This document shows positions 43,943-55,565 of a DNA stretch of 64,000 bases, in pieces. The notes beneath the pieces were generated by a model. The model saw only the letters and a list, made by a program, of their open reading frames with translations, did not search any database and was not told where the DNA came from. The position numbers and the translations under genes are program-made. The stretch is from Cellulomonas xiejunii (GTDB taxonomy: Bacteria > Actinomycetota > Actinomycetes > Actinomycetales > Cellulomonadaceae): NCBI RefSeq assembly GCF_024508315.1, contig NZ_CP101987.1, positions 930,001-994,000 on the forward strand, written 5' to 3'. Position 1 is the first letter of the stretch. Each line of letters starts with the position of its first letter.

Positions 43943-45615
43943 CGCTGGCCGCTCGCCCGCACCGCGTCGGGTCCGCTCGTCAGCGCGGCGTCGCCGGGCT
44001 CCGCGCCACGCGGCCCGGCCCGGCCGTCGACCTCGGCGGTGGCTGCGGGGCCTCCGGCCTCCGGAGAGGCCACGTCGGCACCGGTGGGTGCCGCCCCGGC
44101 GATCGCGTGCTCGGAGGCGGGAGCCCCCGCGTCGGGAGCCCCCGCGTCGGGTGTCGCCGCGTCAGGTGTCACCCCGTCGGGCGCCACCGTGCCGGGCACG
44201 GCCGGGGTGGCGCCCGACCCCCGTCCGCGGGGGATGGTCGCGCCGCGTCGTCGTCCGCGGCGCTGCGTCGGCGCCGCTGGATCGGCCTTGCCGTATCGCT
44301 TGCCCGTCTCGTCCGGGGCGTTCGTGGCGACCACGCCGAGGCAGGTCGCGCCCACGCGCTCGAGCGCGGCCAGCGCCCCGCGCAGGTGCTGGCGGCGTGT
44401 CGAGCGCAGGCGGGTCACGAGAAGGACCCCGTCGCTGCGGCGGGCGACGAGTGCGGCATCGACGACCGGCAGCACCGGTGGGGCGTCGATGACGACGAGG
44501 TCGTACGCCTGCGCGGCGTCCTCGAGCAGCCTCTGCATCGCGGGGGAGTCAAGCAGCTGGCTGGGGTTCGGCGGGCGGTCCCCGGCTGTGAGGACGTGGA
44601 GGTTCGGCATGCCCCAGGTCTGCACGACGTCGTCGAGGCGGGCACGCCCGATGAGCACGGTCGTGAGGCCGGCGCCGCCCTCGAGGCCGAGCGCATCGGC
44701 GATCGCAGGCTTGCGGAGGTCCGCATCAACCAGGAGCACGCGGACACCCTTCTCGGCGACCGCCGACGCGAGGTTCACCGACGTCGACGTCTTCCCCTCG
44801 CCCGCCATGGCGGACGTGACGACCACGGTCCGCAGCGGGTGCCCGGTCTCGAGGTACTGGAGGTTCACCTGCAGCCGTCGGAACGCCTCGGCGCGCGGTG
44901 TGCCCGGCATGGTCCGGACCGTGGTGTACGCGGTGCGGGCCGACCGGGTGCGGACGATGGTCCCCAGGATCGGCAGCCCACCGACCCGCTCGACGTCGCC
45001 GACCGTGCGCAGCCGGGTGTCGCGGACCGTGAGCAGGAGCGCGAGCGCGACGCCGAGCACGGCGCCGGCCGCCATCCCCGACGCGGTCAGGAACCGCGTG
45101 TTCGGTTCGAAGGGGACCGCGGGCGCCACAGCAGGGGCGACGAGGGTGAGCTCGATCGCGCTCTGCCCGGTCTCGGTGCGCGGCGAGAGGTCCTGCACGG
45201 TGACGGCGAGCTGGCGCGCGACCGCGTTGGAGATCGCCGCTGCGAGGCCCGGATCCGGGTCGGTCGTCGAGATCTCGAGGATGACGGTGTTGAGCGGGTT
45301 GTTGGCGGTGACGCGCGAGCTGAGCGCCTTCGCGGTGGTGTCGAGGTCCAGCTCGTCAATGACGGGATCGAGGACGGCCGGCATGCTGGCGAGCCGGCCG
45401 AACGACGTCACGGAGTTCTGGACGAACGTCGAGCCCTGGACGAGCTCGTTGGCGGAGTTCGCCTCGTTGACGGAGGCGAAGACGCTCGCGGATGCGCGGT
45501 ACGCCGGGGTGATCGACTGGGCGTAGGCCCAGGCGAGTGCTCCACCGACGACCGCGAGCACGGCGATGACGAACCACCGCTTGCGCAGGGCCAGCAGGTA
45601 CTCGTCGAGCTCCAT
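43939..45615 (-). CDS. Fused Wzz chain-length regulator / BY-kinase (CpsC-CpsD type)
   Basis: 558 residues. Wzz domain: membrane helix 1 at about 14-32, periplasmic region to 172, helix 2 at about 176-196. Kinase domain: Walker A SAMAGEGKTST (K275), Walker A' VLLVDADLRKP (about 293-303), Walker B LVVIDAPP (373-380). Such proteins set polymer length and signal by tyrosine phosphorylation. The C-terminal tail from about residue 445 is a repetitive Pro/Asp/Gly/Ala sequence (PDAGAPDAGAP) with no tyrosine cluster; the only nearby Tyr is in GKRYGK at about 441. ATG 45615 has GAGGAG upstream on the minus strand. Coupled to the GT4 gene. Confidence 0.9.
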   Translation of the reverse strand: MELDEYLLALRKRWFVIAVLAVVGGALAWAYAQSITPAYRASASVFASVNEANSANELVQGSTFVQNSVTSFGRLASMPAVLDPVIDELDLDTTAKALSSRVTANNPLNTVILEISTTDPDPGLAAAISNAVARQLAVTVQDLSPRTETGQSAIELTLVAPAVAPAVPFEPNTRFLTASGMAAGAVLGVALALLLTVRDTRLRTVGDVERVGGLPILGTIVRTRSARTAYTTVRTMPGTPRAEAFRRLQVNLQYLETGHPLRTVVVTSAMAGEGKTSTSVNLASAVAEKGVRVLLVDADLRKPAIADALGLEGGAGLTTVLIGRARLDDVVQTWGMPNLHVLTAGDRPPNPSQLLDSPAMQRLLEDAAQAYDLVVIDAPPVLPVVDAALVARRSDGVLLVTRLRSTRRQHLRGALAALERVGATCLGVVATNAPDETGKRYGKADPAAPTQRRGRRRGATIPRGRGSGATPAVPGTVAPDGVTPDAATPDAGAPDAGAPASEHAIAGAAPTGADVASPEAGGPAATAEVDGRAGPRGAEPGDAALTSGPDAVRASGQR

Positions 45616-45708
45616 GTGGTGACGCTCCTCACGCACGACCGGCTCCGATCGTCTCACGGCCCATGTGCCACGGCGGGCGGTATGCGCCCGAATGGGTGGC
45701 TTTGGGCG

Positions 45709-45714
45709 GGGTGA
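45709..45714 (-). promoter_or_regulatory. TCACCC motif upstream of the Wzz/BY-kinase gene
   Basis: Minus-strand ATATCACCCCG, 94 bp before the kinase start. The same core as the motif clusters upstream of other transcription units of the island. Confidence 0.35.
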
Positions 45715-45787
45715 TATCCGGCACCACCCGAAGACGGTCACATCTCGTGGGCGGTCGGCCGGATGGCGCGCGTCGTCCGGGCCGACA

Positions 45788-45839
45788 ACGTGACGGGGAT
45801 GGTCGGTGTCCTGTCGGACACCGACCATCCCCGTCACGT
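45788..45839 (-). terminator. 24-bp perfect hairpin after the beta-helix gene
   Basis: Arms 45788-45811 and 45816-45839 are perfectly complementary over 24 bp with a TGTC loop. The hairpin begins 13 bp after the beta-helix stop, in the direction of transcription. It probably ends that transcript and insulates the downstream kinase operon. Confidence 0.85.
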
Positions 45840-45852
45840 CACTGCGGGTGCG

Positions 45853-48486
45853 TCACTGCTGCGGAGCCTCGAGCGGGCCGAGCCCCGTCCAGCCGTACGT
45901 CACCTCCAGCGCCTGGGCGACCTTGTCCGTCACGGCGACGGCGACGCCCTGCGCCGCCGACCTGCCGGTGGCGTTCAGGCGCAGGTCGCTGCCGACGATC
46001 GCCGAGCCCTCGACGAGCTTCGAGGACCGGTCGTTGCCGGTGGCGGCACTGAACTCGGAGAGGGTGCTGTACGACCGCAGGTTCGGCCCGTCCGTCCACT
46101 GGACGAGGCGGGACGGGTTCGCGGCGCTGGGCCGGTAGTAGAGGTTGCCGGCATAGGCCATCCCGAGGTTTGCGGCCTTCGCCCTCTCCGTGAAGTCGTG
46201 CACCTGGATCACCGAGGTGGATCCCGGCGCGGCCACGAGGACGTTGTTGCGCACCGACACGTCGCGCAGCACGTAGGGAACCTCCGGGTTGGTGCTCGTG
46301 CGCTCGTCCTGCAGCATGCGGATGGCGTAGACCCGGTTGCCGGTGAACATGTTGTTCGAGACCTCGATGACGCTGGAGTCGAAGATCTTGAGCCCGGACT
46401 CGCCGTTGCCGTGCATGTAGTTGCTGGCGACGACGATGTTCTTGCTCAACTCGATCTCGATCCCGTCCCCGCCGTTCTGGGTGAACGTGTTGTGGACGAC
46501 GCGCGAGTTGCGCATGTCGATGTCGAACCACAGGCCTCGTGTCACGTTCGCCTGGAAGACCGAGTGGTCCACGGTGACGTTGGTGGAGTTGTGCAGCTTC
46601 ACACCACCGGAGGCCGGCTCCGCCTTGAAGTGCTCGGAGTTGTTCCGCGCGAACAGTGACTGCGTGATCACCATGTCGTCGGTCTTGCTGCCGACGAAAC
46701 CGAGCAGCCCGTTGTCCGTGACCGTGATGCGGGAGAACTTCGCGCCCTTGGCCCAGGCGTAGACGCCGATGCTCGCGTTGTCGCGGACGACGACGTTCTC
46801 CAGCGTGACGTCCGGCACCTCGGCACTCACGACACCCAGCACGGCGGCGTGGTCGCCGTAACGCTGCACGCCGATGCCGCGCAGGGTCGTGCCCGCGCCC
46901 TGGATCTGGATCGCCTTCTGGAGGACGCTGGCGCGCACCTCCTTGTTGCTGGGGTCCGTGCCGATGACGAGGCGGTCGGCCGCCCGATCGACGAAGAACG
47001 TGCCCGCAGTGACCGCGCCCGCCGAGCCGACCTGGGTCAGCTCGGTGCCGCCGACCCAGACCTGGTCGGGGTGACCGGCCATGGGGTAGGCCGGGTCGAT
47101 GTAGCGGCTCGACTCGTCCTTGCCGGCGCTCAAGGAGACACGGTTGTCGAACTCGACGTCCCAGCCGCCGACCGACCAGGTGCTGCCTGACCTCTGCCAG
47201 CCGGACACGACCCGCGAGCCGTCGAACCACACCGCCTCGTTGGGCGCGGACTGGATGGTCAGAGCGCGGTAGAACGGCACCTGGACGCTCTCGTGGTACG
47301 TGCCGGCGTGCAGCACGACCGTCGAGCCGTTGGGCGCCTTCGACAGCGCCGTCGCCGCGCTGCCGTAGGGCGAGGCGGCCGAGCCGTCTCCCTTGCTGTC
47401 ACCGCGCGGCTCGACGTGTACCGCGTTCGCCGGGACGGCGTACGTGGTCGTGCCCACGGCTGCCGAGCCGTAGGCGGCGGCCGGTGCGGGCGTCGGGACA
47501 GGTGCCGCGGTCGCGGTCGGCTTGGGCGTGGGCGACGGCGTCGGAGTCGCCGTCGGCTTCGCCGTGGGCGTCGCGGTGGTGGTCGGTCTCGGCGTGCTCG
47601 TCGGCTTCGGCGCGGCGCTGGCCGACGGGGTGGGGGTGGCCGACGGCGTCGTGGTCACGGGCACGAGGGTGCGCGTCAGGAGGTCGTCGAAGCGCAGCGC
47701 CATGGCTGCCGTCGAGCCGGACAGGCCACCGCGCACCGACACGGTGCCGGCCTTCGAGATCCGCTTGGAGCTCGAGTCCTCCGTGAGCACCTGCCAGCTG
47801 GGAGCGGTCGTGCCGACGGGCCACGCCCGTGCCGCGACGGAGACCGGTGAGCTGCCGGTGACCTGGAGCTCGAACCTGAACGCGGTCGAGGTCGACGTGG
47901 CGCGCTGCGGCAGGAGCTTGTCCGCCACGAGCACGACGTCACCCCCGTTGGAGCGCTCGAGCTTGAGGCTGACCTTGTTGTCCTTGCCGAAGCGCAGCGT
48001 CCCGCGGTACCCGGTCGTCGAGCCCGATCCGCGCAGCTGGAGCGTGGCGGAGGCCCCGTTGCCGGCCGTCGGCAGCTTGTCGACCGAGACGGTGACCGCC
48101 GACCGGGCGTCGGCGACCGAGGTGCCGGAGGCGACGACCTGCCCGGCGCGGCCGGGGGCGAGGGACATCTGGCCACGACCCGAGGCCACCGACGCACCGA
48201 CGGCGCTGTCCGCCGAGTAGGTCTGGCCGCTCGTCGCGGTCCCCCAACCAGTGGCGACCGTCCGCGAGAAGCTGTCCTGCAGAACCGTCGACCCGAGCTC
48301 GTAGCTGGTGGCCGCTGCTGCGCCCTGTCCCGAGGCGACGAGGGTGCTGAGCCCGAACGCCGCCGTGAGACCCAGCGCGACGGTCTGCCTTACGCGGCTT
48401 CGGCGAGAACCGGACCGTTCCGGACGGCTCCGCGAGCGGTCGGGACGTCGGGCACGACGCCCAGTGGGCAGCGAGTGTGCGGCCAT
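45853..48486 (-). CDS. Secreted right-handed parallel beta-helix protein
   Basis: 877 residues. A long Arg-rich n-region (about 33 residues) precedes the hydrophobic core of a signal peptide ending near GQGAAAA-TSY. Residues 67-270 form the unnamed module shared with the giant PKD protein (DSFSRTVATGWG). A Thr/Pro linker (272-340) leads to a beta-helix domain (345-830): VHVEPRGDSKGDGSAASPYG, LHAGTYHESV, then beta-helix repeats such as NSRVVHNTFTQNGGDGIEIE and NIVVASNYMHGNGESGLKIF. Similar folds are polysaccharide lyases or epimerases, so it may modify the polymer; catalytic residues cannot be assigned. ATG 48486 has GGAGG 6 bp upstream. Confidence 0.85.
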   Translation of the reverse strand: MAAHSLPTGRRARRPDRSRSRPERSGSRRSRVRQTVALGLTAAFGLSTLVASGQGAAAATSYELGSTVLQDSFSRTVATGWGTATSGQTYSADSAVGASVASGRGQMSLAPGRAGQVVASGTSVADARSAVTVSVDKLPTAGNGASATLQLRGSGSTTGYRGTLRFGKDNKVSLKLERSNGGDVVLVADKLLPQRATSTSTAFRFELQVTGSSPVSVAARAWPVGTTAPSWQVLTEDSSSKRISKAGTVSVRGGLSGSTAAMALRFDDLLTRTLVPVTTTPSATPTPSASAAPKPTSTPRPTTTATPTAKPTATPTPSPTPKPTATAAPVPTPAPAAAYGSAAVGTTTYAVPANAVHVEPRGDSKGDGSAASPYGSAATALSKAPNGSTVVLHAGTYHESVQVPFYRALTIQSAPNEAVWFDGSRVVSGWQRSGSTWSVGGWDVEFDNRVSLSAGKDESSRYIDPAYPMAGHPDQVWVGGTELTQVGSAGAVTAGTFFVDRAADRLVIGTDPSNKEVRASVLQKAIQIQGAGTTLRGIGVQRYGDHAAVLGVVSAEVPDVTLENVVVRDNASIGVYAWAKGAKFSRITVTDNGLLGFVGSKTDDMVITQSLFARNNSEHFKAEPASGGVKLHNSTNVTVDHSVFQANVTRGLWFDIDMRNSRVVHNTFTQNGGDGIEIELSKNIVVASNYMHGNGESGLKIFDSSVIEVSNNMFTGNRVYAIRMLQDERTSTNPEVPYVLRDVSVRNNVLVAAPGSTSVIQVHDFTERAKAANLGMAYAGNLYYRPSAANPSRLVQWTDGPNLRSYSTLSEFSAATGNDRSSKLVEGSAIVGSDLRLNATGRSAAQGVAVAVTDKVAQALEVTYGWTGLGPLEAPQQ

Positions 48487-49037
48487 GGGGGGCCTCCGGG
48501 GAAAGGAGAGACTGTCCTGGGAGCCGATCGGGTGAACGACGCGTTGAGCCTCTTGGCCTACTGGTCCGTGAGTGTTCCACAGGCCTTGAGGCGCTCCGCA
48601 AGGTCTCGGACCGCCCACTGATCCCGGTCCGGAGGGTGCGAGAGGCTCGTCGAGCGGGGTCGCCGCAGTCGACGGCGTGCGCCCGAAGGGGCCCCCTCGT
48701 CGGGTCCGGGCTCACTCCCGCGGGTGGTGCCGGTCACGTGCGATTGCGCAGGTCATCCGGCGTCCTGTGACCAGCAGCCGCCACCGGGGCCGCCGCTCCC
48801 GGCCGAAGTGCCCGGGTTCTGTACGTCTGTCCATTTCAGCGAGGGGCCGAAGGCGGACAGATGTCCACGTCCCACATGTTGGACGTCAGAACGTGACCTA
48901 TGTCACATAAGGACAGACGGCGCGATGTGGGACAACGAGGGATCACTCGTACGGGTGAAGAAAGTCCCCGGCCCGCGTCGGTGCCTTCCCGGCGGTCCGC
49001 CTCGCCCCCGTGCCGGACAGGCGGCCGCCCCGGTCCC
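48487..49037. other. 551-bp intergenic region with several dyads
   Basis: No credible coding frame. Contents: a GGAGG ribosome site for the beta-helix gene, repeated GTCTGTCC / GGACAGA motifs (about 48826, 48855 and 48911), a CRP/GlxR-like palindrome at 48892-48907, a 9-bp inverted repeat GTCCCACAT / ATGTGGGAC (48869-48877, 48925-48933) bracketing it, and a minus-strand TTCACCC at 48953-48959. It is the upstream region of the beta-helix gene (minus strand). Confidence 0.6.
48892..48907 (-). promoter_or_regulatory. CRP/GlxR-like palindrome
   Basis: CGTGACCTATGTCACA matches TGTGA-N6-TCACA at all but the first base. The core GTGAC-CTAT-GTCAC is a perfect dyad. It is about 405 bp upstream of the beta-helix start, so either the leader is long or the site acts from a distance. 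Confidence 0.5.
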
Positions 49038-50255
49038 TCACGGGATCACGTACTGCGAGGCGTACGCCCACGCGACCAGAGCCTGAGTCACCAGCAGGAC
49101 GCCGCACAGCGCGACCACGGCGCGTTCCCGGAGTGCTTGGACCACCAGCCAGACGAGCGGGAACGCCGCCAGCAGGAACCGCGGCCGTGGGCCGACCCCG
49201 CTGTACGCGAGCATCTGGGCGAGCAGCACGAGCGTGTACGTCGCCGGTACCGCGGGGATGCGCGCACCGCGCCACACCGCCCAGGCCGCCAGCGCCAGCC
49301 AGAAGAAACCGGCCCACATCACGAGGTAGGTGTGGTCGTGCACCAGCTCGGAGAACCCCGTGACGATGTAGGCGAACTCGATCCCGAAGTCGAGCCCCTG
49401 GTGCCAGAAGCGCTCCTGGACGACGAACCACGCGTCCGGTCGCCCGGTGTGCCACCACAGGAACCCCCAGTACCCCAGCACGCCGAGAGGGGCGAGGGCG
49501 GGTGCCACCAGGCTCCGCACGTCGCGGTCGCGGCGCAGTGCCAGGAACGACGCGACGGCCGCGGCGGCGACCAGCCCGAGCGCGTTCGGACGCGTTGCCG
49601 TGGCCGCCATGGCGACGAGCCCGGCGGACGTCCAGCGGTGGCGTGCGAGCAGCAGCAGGCAGGACGCGGCGAGCACGACGAGCAGCGGGTCCGACATGAA
49701 CAGGGAGAACGTCGCCGACCCGGGCATGGCGACGACCACGAGCGCGGCGAGGAACGCTGTGCGTGCGGGGAGGACGGCGCGGCCGGCGGCGTGGACCGCG
49801 AGGACGGCGACGCCACCGAGCAGCGTGTTGAGGACGACGCCGGTGGCGACCACCGGGGCGCCCGTGACGTCGGAGAGCCCTCGGACCAGCATCGGGAACA
49901 GGGGGAAGAAGGCGGCCGTGGCCAGGTGCCCCTGACCTGGCTCGGGGATGAACCCGGGGTAGCCGTGCTCGACGATCGCGACGTAGAAGGGCCCGTCCCA
50001 GGGCGCGAACGCGCGGGACCAGTCGAGGCCCTGCTGGCGGCGTGCGACCTCGACCGCGCCGAGCACCACCACCCGCGACAGGAGGTACGCGATGAGGATG
50101 AGCGCGCTGGTCCGGAGGCGCTCGCGGCGTGCGTGCGGGGCGTCGCCGTGGGGCGCCGCGGGCGCACGGACGACGGTGCCGCCCTCGGGCGGGTCGTCGG
50201 TGGGTGCGCCGCCCGCCGTCACGAGGCGCGCCCGTCTCAGCAGCTGCGTGAACAT
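49038..50255 (-). CDS. PIG-V/Gpi18-like mannosyltransferase family membrane protein
   Basis: Polytopic membrane protein of 405 residues with about ten helices. It shows the lipid-linked mannosyltransferase pattern: WDGPFYVAIVEHGYPGFIPE in the first outer loop, AAFFPLFPMLVRGLSDV, and ATRPNALGLVAAAAVASFLA. Proteins of this group use polyprenyl-phosphate mannose and act outside the membrane. A role in decorating the island's polymer or a secreted protein is inferred from position. ATG 50255 has AGGGGG upstream on the minus strand. Confidence 0.8.
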   Translation of the reverse strand: MFTQLLRRARLVTAGGAPTDDPPEGGTVVRAPAAPHGDAPHARRERLRTSALILIAYLLSRVVVLGAVEVARRQQGLDWSRAFAPWDGPFYVAIVEHGYPGFIPEPGQGHLATAAFFPLFPMLVRGLSDVTGAPVVATGVVLNTLLGGVAVLAVHAAGRAVLPARTAFLAALVVVAMPGSATFSLFMSDPLLVVLAASCLLLLARHRWTSAGLVAMAATATRPNALGLVAAAAVASFLALRRDRDVRSLVAPALAPLGVLGYWGFLWWHTGRPDAWFVVQERFWHQGLDFGIEFAYIVTGFSELVHDHTYLVMWAGFFWLALAAWAVWRGARIPAVPATYTLVLLAQMLAYSGVGPRPRFLLAAFPLVWLVVQALRERAVVALCGVLLVTQALVAWAYASQYVIP

Positions 50256-50399
50256 CGTCCCCCTGGCGTGCGCGACGGGGGCGGCGACGTGCTGGCGCGG
50301 CGCTGCGCGACGGAGACCCGCATCGCCCACCCCCCCGGTCAGGACGAAACCGGGGCAACCCGGTCGATCCACACTGGCAGCGGGCGGCCGCCGCGCCCA

Positions 50400-50414
50400 C
50401 ACCCGCGGCGGGTG
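50400..50414 (-). promoter_or_regulatory. CACCCG-N3-CGGGTG dyad with TTTCACCCG
   Basis: Perfect inverted repeat between the divergent PIG-V-like gene and mfd. On the minus strand it reads GTTTCACCCG, the same motif seen upstream of other island genes, 145 bp before the PIG-V-like start. Confidence 0.45.
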
Positions 50415-50450
50415 AAACGCGCGCGCCGCGGTCGACATCCCGCGGCTCCG

Positions 50451-50456
50451 TAGAAT
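50451..50456 (+). promoter_or_regulatory. -10 hexamer of mfd
   Basis: TAGAAT, a near-consensus -10, 67 bp before the mfd ATG. No -35 at the proper spacing (TCGACA at 50432 is too close). Confidence 0.5.
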
Positions 50457-50523
50457 GGGTGCGCTTTCCGGATCACCCCCCGGCCCCTCGGGAGGGTGGC
50501 GATCATGCTGCCCGAAGGACCCC

Positions 50524-54168
<3,645 letters not shown>

Positions 54169-54265
54169 CGCCCTCGTCGCACGGGGTGGGGCGGCGTGCC
54201 GGGGAGCGCCGGACCAGGGCCTACGATGGCGGCCGAGTCCAACGGAACGTGAGCGGGAGGCCCTG

Positions 54266-54856
54266 GTGACGGTGCGACGGACGCGAGGACGCGGACGGGT
54301 GGTGGCGGCGGTGGTCGCGGCGGGCGGTCTGCTCGTGGGGTGCTCGGGGCAGCCGGGTGCGGCGGCGGTCGTCGACGGACGCACGATCACGACGGCCGAG
54401 CTGGCGACCGCGCAGGAGGAGCTCGCGCCGATCTTCGCGGGGGCCCGTACGCAGGACGTCCTCGGGGTCATGATCACCGAGCCGATCGCCCTCGAGGTGG
54501 CGGCCGACGAGGGCGTCGGGGTCAACGACGAGCAGGCACGCGAGCTGCTGCGCACCGTCGCGGTGCAGGCGCTGGGCGAGGAGGAGGGCTCCGCGCGGGA
54601 GTTCGGGCCGGGCGCGCTCGCCGTGGCGCGGTACTCGCTCGCGATCGCCGCGCTGCAGGACCTGCCCACGGCGCAGGCCGCTGCCGACGAGTACCAGGAG
54701 CGCGTGGCCGCCGCCGACATCGAGGTCAACCCGCGGTTCGGCGAGTTCACCGACGACCTGCTCGTCGCGCCGCCCACGACACCGTCCTGGGTGGTCCCCG
54801 AGGGTGGCCGCAACGCTCCCGCGGAGGGTGCGACGCCCGCGCCCGCGCCCCGGTGA
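54266..54856 (+). CDS. Lipoprotein with SurA-like N-terminal region
   Basis: 196-residue predicted lipoprotein. An Arg-rich n-region and hydrophobic core end in the lipobox LLVGC with Cys26. The mature part begins AAAVVDGRTITTAELATAQEEL, the pattern at the start of SurA_N chaperone domains, followed by helices (ITEPIALEVAADEGVGVND). There is no parvulin isomerase domain, so it would be a chaperone-type fragment rather than a peptidyl-prolyl isomerase. GTG 54266 has GGGAGG 5 bp upstream; TACGAT at 54222-54227 is a likely -10. It precedes mazG by 13 bp. Confidence 0.8.
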   Translation: MTVRRTRGRGRVVAAVVAAGGLLVGCSGQPGAAAVVDGRTITTAELATAQEELAPIFAGARTQDVLGVMITEPIALEVAADEGVGVNDEQARELLRTVAVQALGEEEGSAREFGPGALAVARYSLAIAALQDLPTAQAAADEYQERVAAADIEVNPRFGEFTDDLLVAPPTTPSWVVPEGGRNAPAEGATPAPAPR

Positions 54857-54869
54857 CACCCTGACCGAC

Positions 54870-55565
54870 GTGACGACGCCCGGTCCGGGCGAGGTCCCGC
54901 TCACCGCGCGGCAGGCGGCCGCGCTCGCGCGTGCCGTCGCCGTGCTGGACCGGCTGCGGTCGCCCGGGGGCTGCCCCTGGTACGCGCTGCAGACGCACGC
55001 GTCGCTCCTGCCCTACGCGGTCGAGGAGGCGCACGAGCTCGTCGAGGCGGTCGAGGCCGGCGACCGCGCCGGGTTGCGCGAGGAGCTCGGGGACGTCCTG
55101 CTCCAGGTCCTGTTCCACGCGCGGGTGGCCGCCGAGGACGAGGACGACCCGTTCGACGTGGCCGACGTGGCCGACGCGCTCGTCGCCAAGCTGGTGCGCC
55201 GCAACCCGCACGTCTTCGACGCCGACGGCGACGGGGAGATCGACGTCGCTGCCGTGCTGGAGCGCTGGGAACGGCTCAAGCGGGCCGAGAAGCCGGCGCG
55301 GACGTCGGCGCTCGACGGCGTCCCGGCCACGATGGGTGCGCTCGCGCGCGCACAGAAGCTCGTCGCGCGGGCCGACCAGGCAGGGCTGCTCGCCGCAGCC
55401 CCACCCCCGACGGCCCCGGTCGGCGACGCGGTGACCGAGGTGGCCCTGGGCGACGCGCTGCTGGGGCTCGTCGCCGCGGCCCACCGCGCGGGCGTCGACG
55501 CCGAGGCCGCACTGCGCCGTGCGACCGCGACGTGGGAGTCCGTGGCCCGCCGGGCCGAGGGCTGA
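54870..55565 (+). CDS. mazG: Nucleoside triphosphate pyrophosphohydrolase MazG
   Basis: All-alpha NTP pyrophosphohydrolase that removes aberrant nucleotides and lowers ppGpp in some bacteria. 231 residues from GTG 54870. LDRLRSPGGCPWYALQTHAS opens the MazG domain. The metal site is EEAHELVEAVEAGD with EELGDVLLQVLFHARVA (EExxE ... ExxD). NPHVFDADGDGEIDVAAVLE and WERLKRAEK complete it. The usual WDxxQTH becomes WYALQTH. It lies just downstream of the SurA-like lipoprotein gene. Confidence 0.92.
   Translation: MTTPGPGEVPLTARQAAALARAVAVLDRLRSPGGCPWYALQTHASLLPYAVEEAHELVEAVEAGDRAGLREELGDVLLQVLFHARVAAEDEDDPFDVADVADALVAKLVRRNPHVFDADGDGEIDVAAVLERWERLKRAEKPARTSALDGVPATMGALARAQKLVARADQAGLLAAAPPPTAPVGDAVTEVALGDALLGLVAAAHRAGVDAEAALRRATATWESVARRAEG

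Noticed and set aside
44126-44200. Imperfect 15-bp repeats as a mobile or phase-variable element
   Set aside because: They stay in frame and encode the Pro/Asp/Gly/Ala tail of the BY-kinase, which explains them as a low-complexity coding repeat.
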